From: Mermis nigrescens
Taxonomy: Eukaryota; Nematoda; Enoplea; Mermithida; Mermithidae
DNA: 64,000 nucleotides
NCBI GenBank assembly: GCA_036768485.1
Contig: JAVLUZ010000145.1
Coordinates: 16,829,026-16,893,025 of the forward strand
Direction of reading: 5' to 3'
Part shown: piece by piece, positions 24,337 to 37,752 of the stretch
How the letters are laid out: each line of letters begins with the position of its first letter
Position numbering within the stretch: position 1 is the stretch's first letter
The notes under the pieces: model-generated
What the model was told of the DNA's origin: nothing
The model's input: the letters and a program-made list of their open reading frames with translations, nothing else
The model's database searches: none
Made by a program: the position numbers and the translations under genes

Positions 24337-24961
24337 CAGGGACGGATTTAAGAGGGTAGGGGCCGCATCCCCCACGTTAGCAAAATAGTTGGCGAGATAA
24401 CCACTGGATATGTAATTTGCAATGCTTTTTGGACATCAGTGATGGTAATCGTTTCCGCCGCTTTGTGCCGTATAATACCTTTTAATGATATTTATTTACA
24501 TTCTTTGCGGCCTGGAAGCCATTTTTTGCTCATAAAATAGATTTCGAAACAATTTCAGGATCAGAAATAGCTGTTTGAGCATGTTTCTTCTATTTTTAGG
24601 CATAAGTTTTAAAAATTTTAGACGTTATGCGTCAAATGCTTCAAATACAGGAAATCGAGCAGTAAATCAAGTTTCTAAACGTCCAAGCTCATAAATTTCA
24701 CAAATTTCCAAAGCTTCAAGCCGAATTTTAGTAAAAATCGAAGAAATTTAATGGTTTTTTCGCACAAAATAGTCGAAAATTTCAAAGTTTTTTCGAAAAA
24801 ATATTGTGGCAGAAGTAATTGATTTTAAATAAAAGTAGAGAACGTAAAACGCCAAAAAATGCTATTTCACACGTTGAGGGCAAATTTTCGGACCTATTTT
24901 TGACTGTTTTTTTGAAAAGTTGGTAAGCCGCCCCCTTAGCAAAATCCTAGATACGCCACTG
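24337..24961. mobile_element. F3-type element with perfect TSD
   Basis: 625 bp flanked by GAGAAGAG at 24329-24336 and 24962-24969. Left end CAGGGACGGATTT; right end CAGTGGCGTATCTAGG in reverse complement. Non-coding. It lies just beyond the candidate 3' end of the metallophosphoesterase gene. Confidence 0.83.
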
Positions 24962-25269
24962 GAGAAGAGCGAGATGGGTGGTCGCCTCGCCATACATGCA
25001 CTGTAAAAAACTTTTGGTTTATCAACCCTAGAACTTTTTCTTAAGTGCCTTACCCAAGATCATGTATGCTGGCCGCCCTTTAGCTACCAAGTTTTTTCCA
25101 AAAGTTATATTGTGCCCGAAATACGCGAATTTCTATCAAGAAACTTCCAAATTCGCGATTTCGCCCATGATACAGCTGCATGTAGAACAATATTAGAATG
25201 CTTTTAAGGGAATTATAAAATGTCATCATTTTTACTCCAAGATCGAGCAGCATTTGATTTTGACTAAAT

Positions 25270-25313
25270 TTAATTACTTGGCCAGATAAAGGATGGATAA
25301 GTACATACTTTGC
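25270..25313 (-). CDS. MPPE1: Candidate terminal exon 7 of the metallophosphoesterase gene
   Basis: Following AAG at 25314, two bases complete the Gly codon left open by exon 6. The frame then reads KVCTYPSFIWPSN and stops at TAA. PGAP5-type proteins end with a Gly-Lys-x-x-Tyr...Trp-x-Pro-Ser-like segment, so the match is suggestive. The acceptor lacks a good pyrimidine tract and the segment is short. A different last exon outside this span remains possible. Confidence 0.3.
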
Positions 25314-25754
25314 CTTGCAATGATTTTTGGCCATCGACCATCGTGGTTTTTCACATTTTTCCGGCGCTATGCGTTGGATTGCACTTATTCACTTTGTTGG
25401 CGGCTGCAAGCCATATTTTTAAAGTTTTTTCAATTTTTTGCATAAATTCTAAAAATTTTCTGCATTTCGCGTAAAATTTTCCAATAGGCTCCGCTCCGAA
25501 TGCACAAACGCAAAAATTAAAGAATTAATTCGAATCTCCAACGTCTCTCTGTCTAAATTTTTAATTTCTATCTTTTTCTAAATTGTTTCCAAATTTTCTG
25601 AATTTTTTTCTAAATTTGTAAAAAAAATTTTTAACTTCCTGGTAGTGGTAACTCATTCCTGCTCGCTACATAAACGTGTATATGGTATTACACCACAAAC
25701 GTACACCGATAACTGTTCCTAGAATTCCGAGTTGAGTTTTATTCTAATGCTAAC

Positions 25755-25938
25755 CGAGTAGAAGAAATCCGTATCCAGTTGAAGAGACGCCCATGCGATA
25801 ACTGCACGTAGGTGTAATAAATTCATATACGGACGATTTTGACAAGATAAACCGAACGGGAGGAGTCGTTGAGTCAAGCTGGTCCCAGGATGACTCTTTA
25901 GGCTCATAATTTTCTAGTCTTGATTGTATAAATGCAGC
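25755..25938 (-). CDS. MPPE1: Metallophosphoesterase exon 6
   Basis: A strong acceptor (AATTTGTTTCTCAG) precedes GCT GCA in phase 0. The exon encodes AAFIQSRLENYEP near its start and PTCSYRMGVSSTGYG near its end. The (P)TCSYRMG(V) block, with the following Gly-Tyr-Gly, is a characteristic C-terminal signature of the PGAP5/MPPE1 family and was the anchor for this exon. It leaves after one base of a codon at a G/GTTAGC donor, which is weaker than the acceptor. 61 codons plus one base. Confidence 0.8.
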
Positions 25939-28192
25939 CTGAGAAACAAATTAACTCATTGATATTTTTATATTTCAACCATTTCCAATGCTCATCAATT
26001 CCTTAAAGTAATTTTCTTTCACTTCTTTCGCTCTTGGAAAATAAGCTCTCGAAATAATAGTAATTTAAAAAGAAATTAACAAGATAAACGAATACGACAA
26101 AACGTGTGCGACGTATAATTATAAAAATGCTTTACTTCGTATCATGCGATAATCTGGTAATTTTTAGGGAGAGGTAGAGGAGCCATCCTTCTTTCAACTT
26201 TGTTCAGTGTTTAGGAAGGATCTATTTTTATATAAATTTAGATATGTAAATTCCATATTAATAATGAGCGTGAAAATAAGACTACATTAGGAAATCACAA
26301 ATCTAAAAAAGTGTAACGAAATCTAATTTCAAATGGAAAGATAAGAAAAACCCTGAATTTGAATCAGAGGCTGCGAATAAGCTCATCACTATTATTCACA
26401 TGCCTTGCAAGCATACAAATGTACTACAGTGAAATATTAATTTCATTTATTATATTCGTGCACAGAATTGAGCATGATAGGCATACATGTAATGGCTCGA
26501 AATTTTGTGAGGGGGAGGGGGTGAGTGACCTCCATTTTTTTGGCCAAAAACAGCCAAAAAGCACGTAAAAACGGCGAAAAATCGCAATTTTTTCCCAAAA
26601 TCGGGGGGGGGGGTGGGGGTCGAAAATTTTCTGACTTTGAAGGGATGGGGACAACCAACTTTGGGAAGGGGGATCCCCCATCCCCTGTTACATGACTAAA
26701 GGTAGGGGTAGTTACAGGGATTGAAAACCAAGGACACAATATAATAGTTAGTGTTTTAAAGCTGTATTTTACCACTTAAAGCACATTTTGATCAGACATT
26801 AAGTTTATGAAAACCAAAACATTTCTGCAAAAGCGCTTGAAAATGACCGAAATTGTGGATTAGCACAGTTTTAGCACTATTTCAGCATGTATGTACATAT
26901 ATACCAGTTTTTCGAACCATTTTGGCTCAAAAAAGCTCTCTGCCTGATCCTTCAAACGTGTCATTTTTAACTACAGAAAACAAACTTGATCCAATATGAA
27001 AAGACACCATTCAATTGAATAAATAGACGAGTCCATTTGGATAAATAGCTGTAAGATTATTGATTTTATAGAGAATTTTCTAATTCTGATTAGCTGAAAA
27101 GAAAATCTATAGCTATTTAACGAAACCTTAAGAGTGGATCACAATTTTGGAGTCAATGTAAATCGATTACAAAATCGGTTTAGACTGAGGCAACAACCAC
27201 GATACTGTGCATAGCCATTGATAAGCATATGGGTTTCTACTAGGCAAGTTCAATTACTGTAGGATGCCCAGAAATCACTTTTATAGCAAATTGATTGAGC
27301 GTTGAAAATTGCTTTCCATTCCATGTACGAGTTTTCGTGAAATAGACTATAGATGATTGACTTAAATTTTTTGTCAGGGCATAAAAAGTTTTAATGCACA
27401 ATATCAGGTCTTATCGAAATCACCTGACGCCTGACGGTAGATAAGTAATTTTTGGAAATCTGAGGACGTCAAAACCAGACACTGAAGTGGGGATTAGGAG
27501 AATATACACCGTCAGGATAAAAAGGAAAATTTCTGAAAAAATCAGGCAATAATAAGATCAGAAAAAGACAAACATTTGAGCTTTTCGACAAAAGTACTTG
27601 AAATCAACCAGAAGGTAGAAAGCGTCATTTATGATACCTAGTTTTTATGCTATTTTAAGGCTGATGCCAATTTTTAAAGCCACTTTAGCTCAGAAAAGCT
27701 CTTCGGCTGACCTATACCTCAGACTGGACCAATCGTACCCCATCTAAGCGGTCAAGTTGGTATTAGTAGAAGACATTCATTACCATAATATGTGTATAGG
27801 TGCTTCTTAACATGCTGATCGAGGCGCGATTTTTATCTTTAATCTATATTTCAATAATACTGATTTACATTTCTTCTACATTATTTTTTACCGAATCAAA
27901 TACTTATGTATAAGCGAAATCTCGAGAAGTTCTGTTTCGTATGATTATTGAAAAAAGTTAGATTATAAGAGTAGCATTTGCTCCTTTCGAATTAAGATTT
28001 AGAAACGTGACACTAATTAAATTTCATTGAAAATTATACTGTACTTGAATTCTCTAATTAATTGAGATAAACTCAACACTTATGCTTAAGGTAAGCAGGT
28101 TCTCTAAATGCAGGATAAAATTACTGAGAAGCAAAAACAATAATATTTCATGTCTGATCGCTTTGCAAAGTGTTGCATAACATGCAATTTAC

Positions 28193-28243
28193 CTGCCTGT
28201 TATGACCAGATAAAACAATATTTGGCTGCACGCTGCGAAGTAA
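28193..28243 (-). CDS. MPPE1: Metallophosphoesterase exon 5 (51-nt microexon)
   Basis: Acceptor TTTGTTTCTTTTTAG, donor CAG/GTAAAT, phase 0 at both ends. It encodes 17 residues, LLRSVQPNIVLSGHNRQ. The family segment here is (K/Q)P-x-(L/I)-(I/V)-(F/L)-SGH-x-H. The first His of the GHxH metal motif is kept, but the second is Arg. Confidence 0.82.
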
Positions 28244-29488
28244 CTAAAAAGAAACAAAACCGATCCATACAAGTACGTATAATCGAGTACATAATTTTAA
28301 GTGTTTAACAGAAATCTTCCGATCTGAAATTAAATCAATTTGTTCGAGACCTAGCAGAAAATATTTCAGTAGCATTACACTTAACGAAAATAAAGATAAT
28401 TCTACGTCATTATTTATTATTAGTGAATCTGAGTAGGTGCTGCTTAAGCGTTTTTAGCTATCTCTTTGCTCAAAAGTGTCAAATCTTCGGCATTTATATT
28501 TTTTTAAAACATATTTAAAGAAAAAATTTTTTCATTATTTTTTCGAGTTTTTTTATGTTTTTATGCTCTAGAAAGACAGAGCATAGTCAGAAACGCCGAA
28601 AAATTATGTTTTTGACGAGTATCTGCCATTTTTAGCCCAAAAAATCATTTTAAAATTAGCCCCCCCCACATAAAATTCCCATGCTATGCATTTCTAGTGG
28701 GACCGCAAAGTTTCTCACCTCCGCTAAAAATTTCCACTCTCACCAGAAGTGGCGATTTTTTTCGAAAATGCCGTTTATGCCGTTTAGAGCGTTGTTAGCA
28801 ATTTTTGGACTTACTCTATCATTTTTTCGGCGCTTCGGGTCAACTTGCCATTTTTAACGTATTTAGTTCAATTTCACTGAATACTTCTTGAAAAGTTATC
28901 TTTCTTTTACCGTCTGGAAAGAAAGAGTACCTTATCGTGTACTTGATCAATATTTGCAAATTTGCCTACATTTTCCGACGTTTACTTTTCAAAAGAATTT
29001 TTCTCTTCTCTAAATAGGCTTTGAAAAGTTTCATTTTTTGGTCGCGCTTGAGGCAAAACCATAGAAAATGCTTCATATACAAAACTTGATACTTTTCTGG
29101 TAAAAATGTGAATTTTTTATCTTTCGTGCATTATCTTACCTGTCAAAATTTTTTTACGACAGGGGGCGGTGGCCGCCCCCTGTCGTAAAAACGTCACTGT
29201 GCAATACAAAATGTACATAGATTCTCAAAAAAGCATTCTGTGGATATCCCTCTAAAGAGGATCCACAAGGATATTATACACCCAGTGCTAATAAATAAAA
29301 AAGAGATAAGAGAGCATTAGAACGAATTTTTAGGCTGATGTCGCACACTGTACTTACAGAAAGCAAATGTTCATAAAATAAATATAATCCTTAATTATTT
29401 TACATAACTTTGATTTCAAGACATCTTGCTCTCAGAACTTGATCAGTAAAGAGATAATTACTGATAAGCGAAAACATAGCTGCCTTAC

Positions 29489-29620
29489 CTGCTTGATACC
29501 CATTGAGTAGGAAATGAGCAATGGTACGTGACTCAGAGCAAGGTCTATTACGTTTTTTTTCCTGAGACCTTCGGCGTAAGGATCATTCAGTAATGTATGC
29601 TCACCATTGAAAAGGTTAAC
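29489..29620 (-). CDS. MPPE1: Metallophosphoesterase exon 4
   Basis: 44 codons in phase 0, from an acceptor TTATTTTTAAG to a strong donor CAG/GTAAGG. It encodes VNLFNGEHTLLNDP at the start and NVIDLALSHVPLLISYS further on. The SHVPL block matches the family's conserved metal-ligand His (SHxPL). An alternative AG lies 18 nt upstream, but only the chosen site keeps phase with exon 3, giving the expected FVK-VN junction. Confidence 0.82.
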
Positions 29621-30070
29621 CTTAAAAATAAGCCCAACGCTAAATTTTAAATTACAAAATATACGGACTGTATTATTTTCTGATTTATTCAAATCAATTT
29701 ATAAGTATTATAATCCAATTGAAATGTGAAGAAACTTAATCAAACATATGTACAAGATATCGATATGCTTAGGTTGATTAGACAACTATGATTTATTTAT
29801 TACTCTTAAATTTCATAGGCATCCACATAAATATACAGCAGAAAACATTCAAGAATAATGTTAACGAGATAAAGCATACCGCTATTAAAGTATCACAAAC
29901 ATTCAAACATACAATCAGTCTCAAATTATCGATGGTTATAGCCGGTTCTTTTAGATTAGCGACATGCATACATGCATACGAATCTAAGAAATTTAAACGC
30001 TTAATAATTCTTGAGCATTGCTAAGAATTCTTGGCTTGCTATAACATATGATGTCATCGTATGTTTCGAC

Positions 30071-30699
30071 CATACATGTAACCAGGCCCATATCCAGGAT
30101 TTTATCCAGGGGGTCGATCTTTTGCCTTTGTATTTAATCAATGCGCTCTACAGAGAAAAACAATAAAGATAATGGATAACTCGGCGCGAAGCGCGAAAAA
30201 TATTTGACATATTCTGCATGTCGAGCTAAAATTTGAGCGGTTTTGAGCGGTCTAGAAGACAAAAGCGCCGGAAAAAATTGACATTCTCTCTATGTCTGAG
30301 TCAAATTTGAGCGATTTTTAGCGGTTTAAACGACAAAACTACACATAAACAATAAATCTGGCAAGAAGCGCCGGAAAATTGTGAGTTTACTAGCTCAAAA
30401 GTACGCTAAAGCCTGTTTTGGCGGTGTTCTAGACGCACTTTGACAATTTACCATTTTTCCTCTTTGGGGGTTCCTTAGGAGAAACAATTTTTTCCCATTT
30501 TAGGGGGCCGGCATGTAACAGATACCCCACCCAAAGTCGGCCGCCCCATCATCCCCCTCCAGATTTTGATGAAAAATTTTTTTGACCGTTTTCAAGCTTT
30601 TTTAGCCGTTTTTGGCCAAAAATTAGATGTCCTTTAATCCCAACCCCTCCTAAAAATGGCAGGGGACCCCAACCAAAATTTTGAGCGGTTTTATGCATG
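30071..30699 (-). mobile_element. F2 element interrupted by F3
   Basis: Flanked by a perfect TSD GTTTCGAC (30063-30070, 30700-30707). Ends CATACATGTAAC and, inverted, CATGCATAAAAC. Twelve bases in, it is split by an F3 element at 30083-30511 with TSD CATGTAAC. The whole lies in intron 3 of the metallophosphoesterase gene. Confidence 0.85.
30083..30511. mobile_element. F3 element inside F2
   Basis: 429 bp with a perfect 8-bp TSD CATGTAAC (30075-30082, 30512-30519). Starts CAGGCCCATATCCAGG. Contains palindrome variants near 30182, 30268 and 30364, about 90 bp apart. Confidence 0.83.
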
Positions 30700-31074
30700 G
30701 TTTCGACATTACTGCAATGAAGCCTATGACGACGACCTGTTATTACATACACAAGGTCCAGCAACAGTCTTGCCGAAGTCTTCAAGTGCTCATTTTCGTG
30801 GCAAGAATTTTACGTATAACGACTGTATATTTCAGAGTAGCACACGACTAATTTTTTGAAGAAACAACTATCCAATTTTGATCAAAAATTTTTATATCCA
30901 AATTTTATTTCGGGGAGAGGGCCGAAAATTTTGGGTCAGATATCTCGAGAACCATTGGGAGATGGGCAAAAATGAAGTCATTTTTGAGTTATCTCGATGA
31001 GCTCTACGCAATGGTAAAGAAAATTTAAGAAGAATTTAAAAATTTCAACTCTATTTCATACTCAGATCAGCAAT

Positions 31075-31430
31075 TTCTTTAATTGCCCTGAATGCATCGA
31101 TATTTGCTATTTCATTCAATTGGATTGCAAAGTCTCTCCTGTACACTCCATCTAATTTCCCATAGCTACTACTGGATAGCTAAGTTGCTGCTTTTTCAGT
31201 CGTCTTTTTGACTCACTAGTTTATTTCAATCTGCAGGCCGCAGAATATACTTCGATTCTTTGCGTTGCTTAGAGAAAGTCTGATTTTCAGCAGATTTTGC
31301 GACTTTAGGCATATACATATGTAGCTGATTCCTAGTCCCCACCTTTTACATCCTTAATAATCCACAATCCCAAGTATATTCGTCTTTTTTGTTCCATCGG
31401 AGCATTTTTCTTTGCTAGTTCCTATATGCC
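31075..31430. repeat. Dispersed repeat, copy 2 of a direct pair
   Basis: Same orientation and high similarity to 550-895. No TSD found. Intronic here. Confidence 0.7.
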
Positions 31431-31625
31431 CTTTTTTGGGCTCGGTACACTAGCTTTATACCCTGTTTGGACTTGAAAAAATAATCTTCAAGTCCAGAAA
31501 TTCCGTATGAATGTTTTTCTGAGTTTCAATAGGATTTATAGCTATTTTCCCGACTTTAAAGAGGGCTATATAGCTATTTTTGATCCAGAAAGGCAACATA
31601 TTTAGCTATGTTAGTGGAATAGAAA

Positions 31626-32379
31626 CAGTGTTTTTTTTTGTACAAGGTCTGTTTGTACATGTACAAAGATGGTCTTCAAACGTCTTTGTACATTTTGTAC
31701 ATGCAAATTTTTGTGTACTATAATATAGTACAGTAGCGATTTTTGTGTGGTAAAACAGGGTTTTCGACCTTTGGTAGTGTATTTTAGCTAATTTCTGGGT
31801 TTCTGACGCCAAAAATTACTAAAAATTATCTGAAAACGGCGCGAAGCGCAGAAAAATGTTGACATTTTTTCATTCTAAATGCAAATTCTGCCATTTTAAA
31901 GATATATAGGACAAATAATTTATCAGTTCGGCGCGAAGCGCAAAAATTTGGGAATTTTACACCTTTTTACAGTTTTTGTCTTTCTAAAAATCTTTGTACA
32001 TTTTGTACACACAAAATTTTTGGGTACTATAATATGGTATAGCAGTTTTTAGTGTGGTAAAAACAGAGTTCTTCGACTTTTCGTAGTGTGTTTTAGCTAA
32101 TTTCTGGATCTCTAAGGGCAAAAATCACTAAGAATCGTCTTAAAACGGCGCGAAGCGCCGACAAATTTGACTTTTTTACTTTTGAAATGCAATTTCTGCC
32201 ATTATAAAGATATATAGAACACACAATTACTCATTTCGGCGCGAAGCACCGAAATTTTCCCGAATCTCAGACCTTTTTTGCAATTTTGTCTTCCCAAAAA
32301 TCTTTGTACATGTACAAAGACAGTCCCGAAAAGTCTTTGTACATCAGGAAAAATCTTTGCCGAGTACAAAAAAACACTG
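31626..32379. mobile_element. F4 element
   Basis: 754 bp, CAGTGTTTTTTTTTGTACAAG to the inverted CAGTGTTTTTTTGTACTCGG. Flanks AATAGAAA / GATAGAAA (7 of 8). Palindromes GGCGCGAAGCGC(C) lie near 31839, 31931, 32147 and 32236, in two similar halves. Immediately followed by a TA array. Confidence 0.83.
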
Positions 32380-32390
32380 GATAGAAAAGG

Positions 32391-33377
<987 letters not shown>

Positions 33378-33419
<42 letters not shown>
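33378..33419. repeat. (TA)n microsatellite
   Basis: About 42 bp of TA between the F3 and F8 elements. Confidence 0.95.
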
Positions 33420-33423
<4 letters not shown>

Positions 33424-34428
33424 GATGTGCCAGGCCTGGCCCGGCCCCGGCGCCGGGGTCGGGGCCTGTAAAAACGATGAAAAATTAATGAAAATCGAAC
33501 AAAAATAATCTTTTTTGCCGAATTACGCAACATAATATTTATTTATTCGCAAAAATAAGCTAAATTTCGTTAAAATTAAGCTTAGGCTACTGTTGTGTTT
33601 CGCTTCAGGTAATCTAATAATCAAGATTTGAGTGAGCATTGAAACAATTCGATAGATTCTCGAATAGCTTAGCTCAATTAACAATTTTTATTGCGAAAAT
33701 AAGCACGTTTGACCGATAATTCTTAGACAATAAAGTTTAAAATGCAAGGGACTTTCACCAGTGTCTGTAAAATTGTTTTATAAATCGATGTATGTACTTA
33801 TGTACCTTAAAAAATGCTAGGGTACGGCAACTTATTTTATCATCCAGATAGAATTCGTTTGCTTTAATATATGCGATTGTTCACTAATTTCGGGCGCTGT
33901 GCGCCAAATAATAGAGCAAATGTCTTCATTTTTGTGTGGTTTTCAATTAATTTTTTAAATATTATTTCAATTTGATTATGCATGTTCCCTAATCTTGGTA
34001 AATGATTTTTCGTCGTACAAGCATTTTTCGCTCCTATGTGTAATTAATCTCTGGTTACTTATTTCTCGTGCAATGTAATCGTAATCTTTTGTATTGTACT
34101 GTTTTGCTCGTCTATTTCTTTCATCGAATAAGCATAAATACTATAGAAAATTCATATTCTGTTCAGCTTAGCTTATTGTTTTCTATGCCTAACAGCTATA
34201 TTCACAATTATTTATTAATTTTTTGTTTATTTCTCTTTTATCTGCTTATTTTTAAGTCTTTAATTCATTAAAGCAATATGTAATTGCTTAGTAATACTTA
34301 AGATGTTAGGTCAGTATAGAAATAATGTGGATGCTTGGTATAGCTTAGTAAGTATAGGGTATATGTTTTGTACAGGCCCCGAGCCAGCAACTGGCCCCGG
34401 CAAAAAGAGCAGCCCAGGCACATCTCTA
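33420..34428. mobile_element. F8 non-autonomous hAT element
   Basis: 1009 bp. Both ends read TAGAGATGTGCC outward-in, followed by GC-rich subterminal blocks (GGGGCCTG on each side). The terminus fits the YA-R-G pattern of hAT elements. It sits between TA arrays, so any 8-bp duplication is hidden. The interior, about 33480-34365, is AT-rich with no transposase frame. Confidence 0.82.
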
Positions 34429-34622
<194 letters not shown>

Positions 34623-34779
34623 ATATGTGTATGTACTATCAAAAAGGATATAAAAGCGATATCATCGTTTTTGTGGTAGAATCGTTTTTTACAAAGCACT
34701 TAAGCTAGCTTTAAGTTTTTAATTTTCACCCCAGGCTGAAGGTTTGACCATGCGCATTTTAGTATCATACAATAAAAGC

Positions 34780-35216
34780 ATGGGGTGAGAGGAGGTATAA
34801 CCCCCTGAGCTTTGAAAAACTGATAGCTGCCAGCGATTTTAACCGAAGAACCATTGCTGTATAGCCTTTTTCGGGCTCAAAAAATTAGCTATACAGCCTT
34901 TTCAGGCTCAGAAAACTAGCTATATAGTCTTTTTGAGCTCAGAAATCCTATTTAGTTGTCTTTTCTCAATTTCAAAAGCATTTATAGCTATTTTGTCGAC
35001 TTCAAAGGAAGTAATAGCTATTTTTAGTCCAAAAAGGCTATATAGCTATATTGGTGAATCCAGAAAGGCTAAATAGCTAGTTTTCTGAGGCCAAAAAAGC
35101 TATCTAATTAATTTTCTGACCTCAAAAGGACTATAGAGCCGTTTTAACGAAGCACATAGCTATCTAGCAATGTTTATTTTTCAACCCCCCGGAAAATTCG
35201 ACCTTGCGCACCTATG
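34780..35216. mobile_element. F9 element next to a splice donor
   Basis: About 437 bp ending GACCTTGCGCACCTATG. It contains repeated TATAGCTATTTTT / TAGCCTTTTTCGGGCTC phrases at roughly 40-bp spacing. It ends about 20 bp from the donor of exon 3. The left end is less clear than in the copy at 37753-38169. Confidence 0.65.
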
Positions 35217-35236
35217 CTTGGTATGCGAGTAGATAC

Positions 35237-35380
35237 CTTGACAAAATTTAAAAAGTCGAACGAAATGCCCGCCAAAGCGTATTTTGTATCGAAAAAATGT
35301 TGAAACTTGGCCAATTGAAAATCGGAAAATAATTCGCCATTCGATCCGCTTATATCCTTATCACCAGGGACATATATCTG
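35237..35380 (-). CDS. MPPE1: Metallophosphoesterase exon 3
   Basis: 48 codons, phase 0 in and out, from acceptor AAAATTCTTTTAG to donor AAG/GTATCT. It starts QIYVPGDKDISG and ends ISFDFLNFVK. The VPGDKD block sits where the family has its G(N/D)(H/N)D metal-binding motif; here the third position is Lys. The FQLAKFQHFF segment matches the helical stretch that follows the motif in relatives. Confidence 0.85.
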
Positions 35381-35747
35381 CTAAAAGAATTTTATTGTGC
35401 AATGATAAATTCAGAGTTTTGGCTGTATGAATTTGAGGCAGTACAATGAGAACTCACCTATAAAAATTAAGCATATATTATGCACAAAGTACCAAATTTG
35501 GGGTTTGAATTTACAGAATAAAACTTTTCACGTCAAGCATTCGAAATTATTTGCAAACAATAAAATAGGCTTGTGCTCCATTCTCATATTTCAATCTGCT
35601 TTAATGGCAATGCAGCTTGATAAGGCTAATCCATATTGGGCCGTCTGCCAGAGCTATCAGGCATAAATGTTAGCACTATTACTAATAATACATCTTAATA
35701 ATTTCTTATTTGTAGATCAAAAGATTGGAGCGTTATGTACATCACAA

Positions 35748-36088
35748 GGGCCGTAGTTAGGAAGGGCGGGGAAGGGCGGCTGCCCCCTTAGCCGAAAGGA
35801 AAATTTTAAAAGGAACGAAACGTATTGCACGAAAAGATAGAACAATCGCGTATCTTTGTCGTAAAATTTTCAAATTTTACGACGCGCATAATGTTTTTCA
35901 TAATATTGGCTCAAGTGCAATCAAAAACCGACTCGTTTGAATTTAACGATTTCACTGAATAGAGCATGTTTAAAAACATCGAAAAAATACTATTTTTGCG
36001 ATTTATTCCAACAATATTTTGGAGACATCAACCAATTTATGTTGAATCCGTCCCCACCCTTGGATCAATCCTGGATACGGGCTTGCAT
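35748..36088. mobile_element. F3-type element in intron 2
   Basis: Left end CAAGGGCCGTAGTTAGG, right end CAAGCCCGTATCCAGG in reverse complement. No clear TSD. Confidence 0.62.
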
Positions 36089-36580
36089 ATAACTAAAATA
36101 CATTAACACACCTAGTAAATAAGGAGCTGGCTAGGGAACCCAACCGCAACTGTTCGACTGATTTTTAAACCATGAAATAAAAAAAATATAATGCGTAGGA
36201 TGAATCAGAGCTCCTTTATAATTATATCAAAGAAATATTAATTAAAAAACATGATGACATTCATGTAGTGTGACTGACATACATGACTGTATGTGCAGTT
36301 TTCACAACGACCCTCCCTATTTTCTTTAAGCAACTTAAACATGGTAGGATAATTAACAGTGTTCCAAAATTAAGCAAAATCTGGAGGGAAGTTCAGAGCG
36401 ATTAAACCTACTACGTTAAGTGAACGCATAATAGGTTTAAAATAAATCGTAAACTTCAATTGAAATGATTCGTTCTGCTCAATAAATGATCAAGAACTTG
36501 ACCGTATAATAATGATTACTGAATCTCTTAACCTTCTTTTGCAGAGTCAATTCATACTTAGAGATTAATTACACATGTAC

Positions 36581-36743
36581 CAGTAGCGCAGACGTGACTC
36601 GAAAGATCTTCTTGAATCTGGCAACATAGTCAGAGTATTGTAGGAAATTTGATTTGCTCCCTTCTTGAAAAAAATCGCCAAGAAAAATTAGCATATCGGG
36701 CTTCGCGAAATCAGTGGCACTCCGAAAAGTCTTTTGCAAGTAT
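36581..36743 (-). CDS. MPPE1: Metallophosphoesterase exon 2
   Basis: 163 nt. The first base completes an Arg codon split with exon 1 (AG + A). It reads YLQKTFRSATDFAKPDMLIF, then LGDFFQEGS and YVARFKKIFRV. The KPD-x-(L/V)IFLGD-x-x-x-EG block is the second metal motif of the family, normally GDxxDEG; here the Asp is Gln. The donor chosen is CTG/GTACAT, in phase with exon 3. A GTCACG site 15 nt earlier is also in phase and cannot be excluded. Confidence 0.83.
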
Positions 36744-37275
36744 CTAATCATAAAAATGATTCAACTAGTGCTTTAGTGATTCTAATAAATAAAAAGTGCT
36801 GATAAGACTGAAGATGAAAAATGCATGAATTGATCAAAACGCTAGCACAAAAATATAAATACACATGAAAACCCATTTTTGACTTCAAAATGGAGTTGGC
36901 CGGACTACTCTGAGCAAATAAACTTTCATTGAAAAACCAGCGTTCAGCGTATGGTAATTTTAGTCTGAAGCTGCGATTAACCTGAGTATTATATTTTGAC
37001 ACATTTTACATTTACGGTATTTTTCTAATACTTTAATTATCCTACTATAATGTAATATTAAACGCTACTAATATTCTCAAACATGCGCTGAAAAATGATA
37101 CTTTCGATGTAACAACTTTGAAAATTAGTTCATTCGATGTAACGCTGAAAAATAACAAAAATAATAAATAATTTAAGTAATTAAATAAAGCTAAAAAATA
37201 TGAATAACAATTAAAATACTCTGTGAATCTAATTTTGACTCATACACAGTCTACAAGAAAAATAGCAACAACTAC

Positions 37276-37508
37276 CTATCTGAATCGTACACAGTCAGAT
37301 AATTCAACGGGAATGCGACATCGTTGTAGCTAATAAGTGTTGGATCTGAGATAATCAAAATTTTAATGTATTTACTGTCATATTCCTTTGATTTTAGATT
37401 AGTCCAACCACGAGTATATGCACAGTAATAGGAAATGTATTCCAATTGAAAAACTACAACAAACAGTAGAATGCCGAAGATCACAGATAAATTAAATTTA
37501 CAACGCAT
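37276..37508 (-). CDS. MPPE1: Metallophosphoesterase (MPPE1/PGAP5 type) exon 1
   Basis: First coding exon of a gene running to about 25.3 kb on the minus strand. Family members are ER/Golgi membrane phosphoesterases; PGAP5 removes an ethanolamine phosphate from GPI anchors during ER exit. The exon starts at an ATG (MRCKFNLSVIFGILLFVVVF), with a signal-anchor at residues 7-23. It continues to YIKILIISDPTLI, the position of the first metal motif (D-x-H expected, D-P-T here), and ends at YDSD plus two bases, donor AG/GTAGTT. Exons 1-6 join in phase to about 302 residues, near the family's usual length once a C-terminal exon is added. No disabling stop or frameshift was seen. Confidence 0.83.
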
Positions 37509-37752
37509 TGCTGTTCTCTGACGAATTTCGCAAATATAGTCGAATATATATTGTATAAAAGTGCATTCCCAGCATATAAGGTCTTCAAATCGTGCATTTC
37601 AGTCTGCACGACGAGTCGATTGAATTTGCAGCACATCTTCTCGAATGTCACATCCGTAATTAAATTTAAAAAACCAGACACCGTTTTGTATGCTCTCTAG
37701 AATCAAACGATACTAAAGAAAACTAATTGAGCGCGTTAACGATTCTGCACGT

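Noticed and set aside
25080..25334. 84-residue minus-strand frame containing KYVLIHPLSGQVIKFSQN
   Set aside because: It overlaps the candidate terminal exon of the metallophosphoesterase in a different frame; only the exon frame matches the end of that family.
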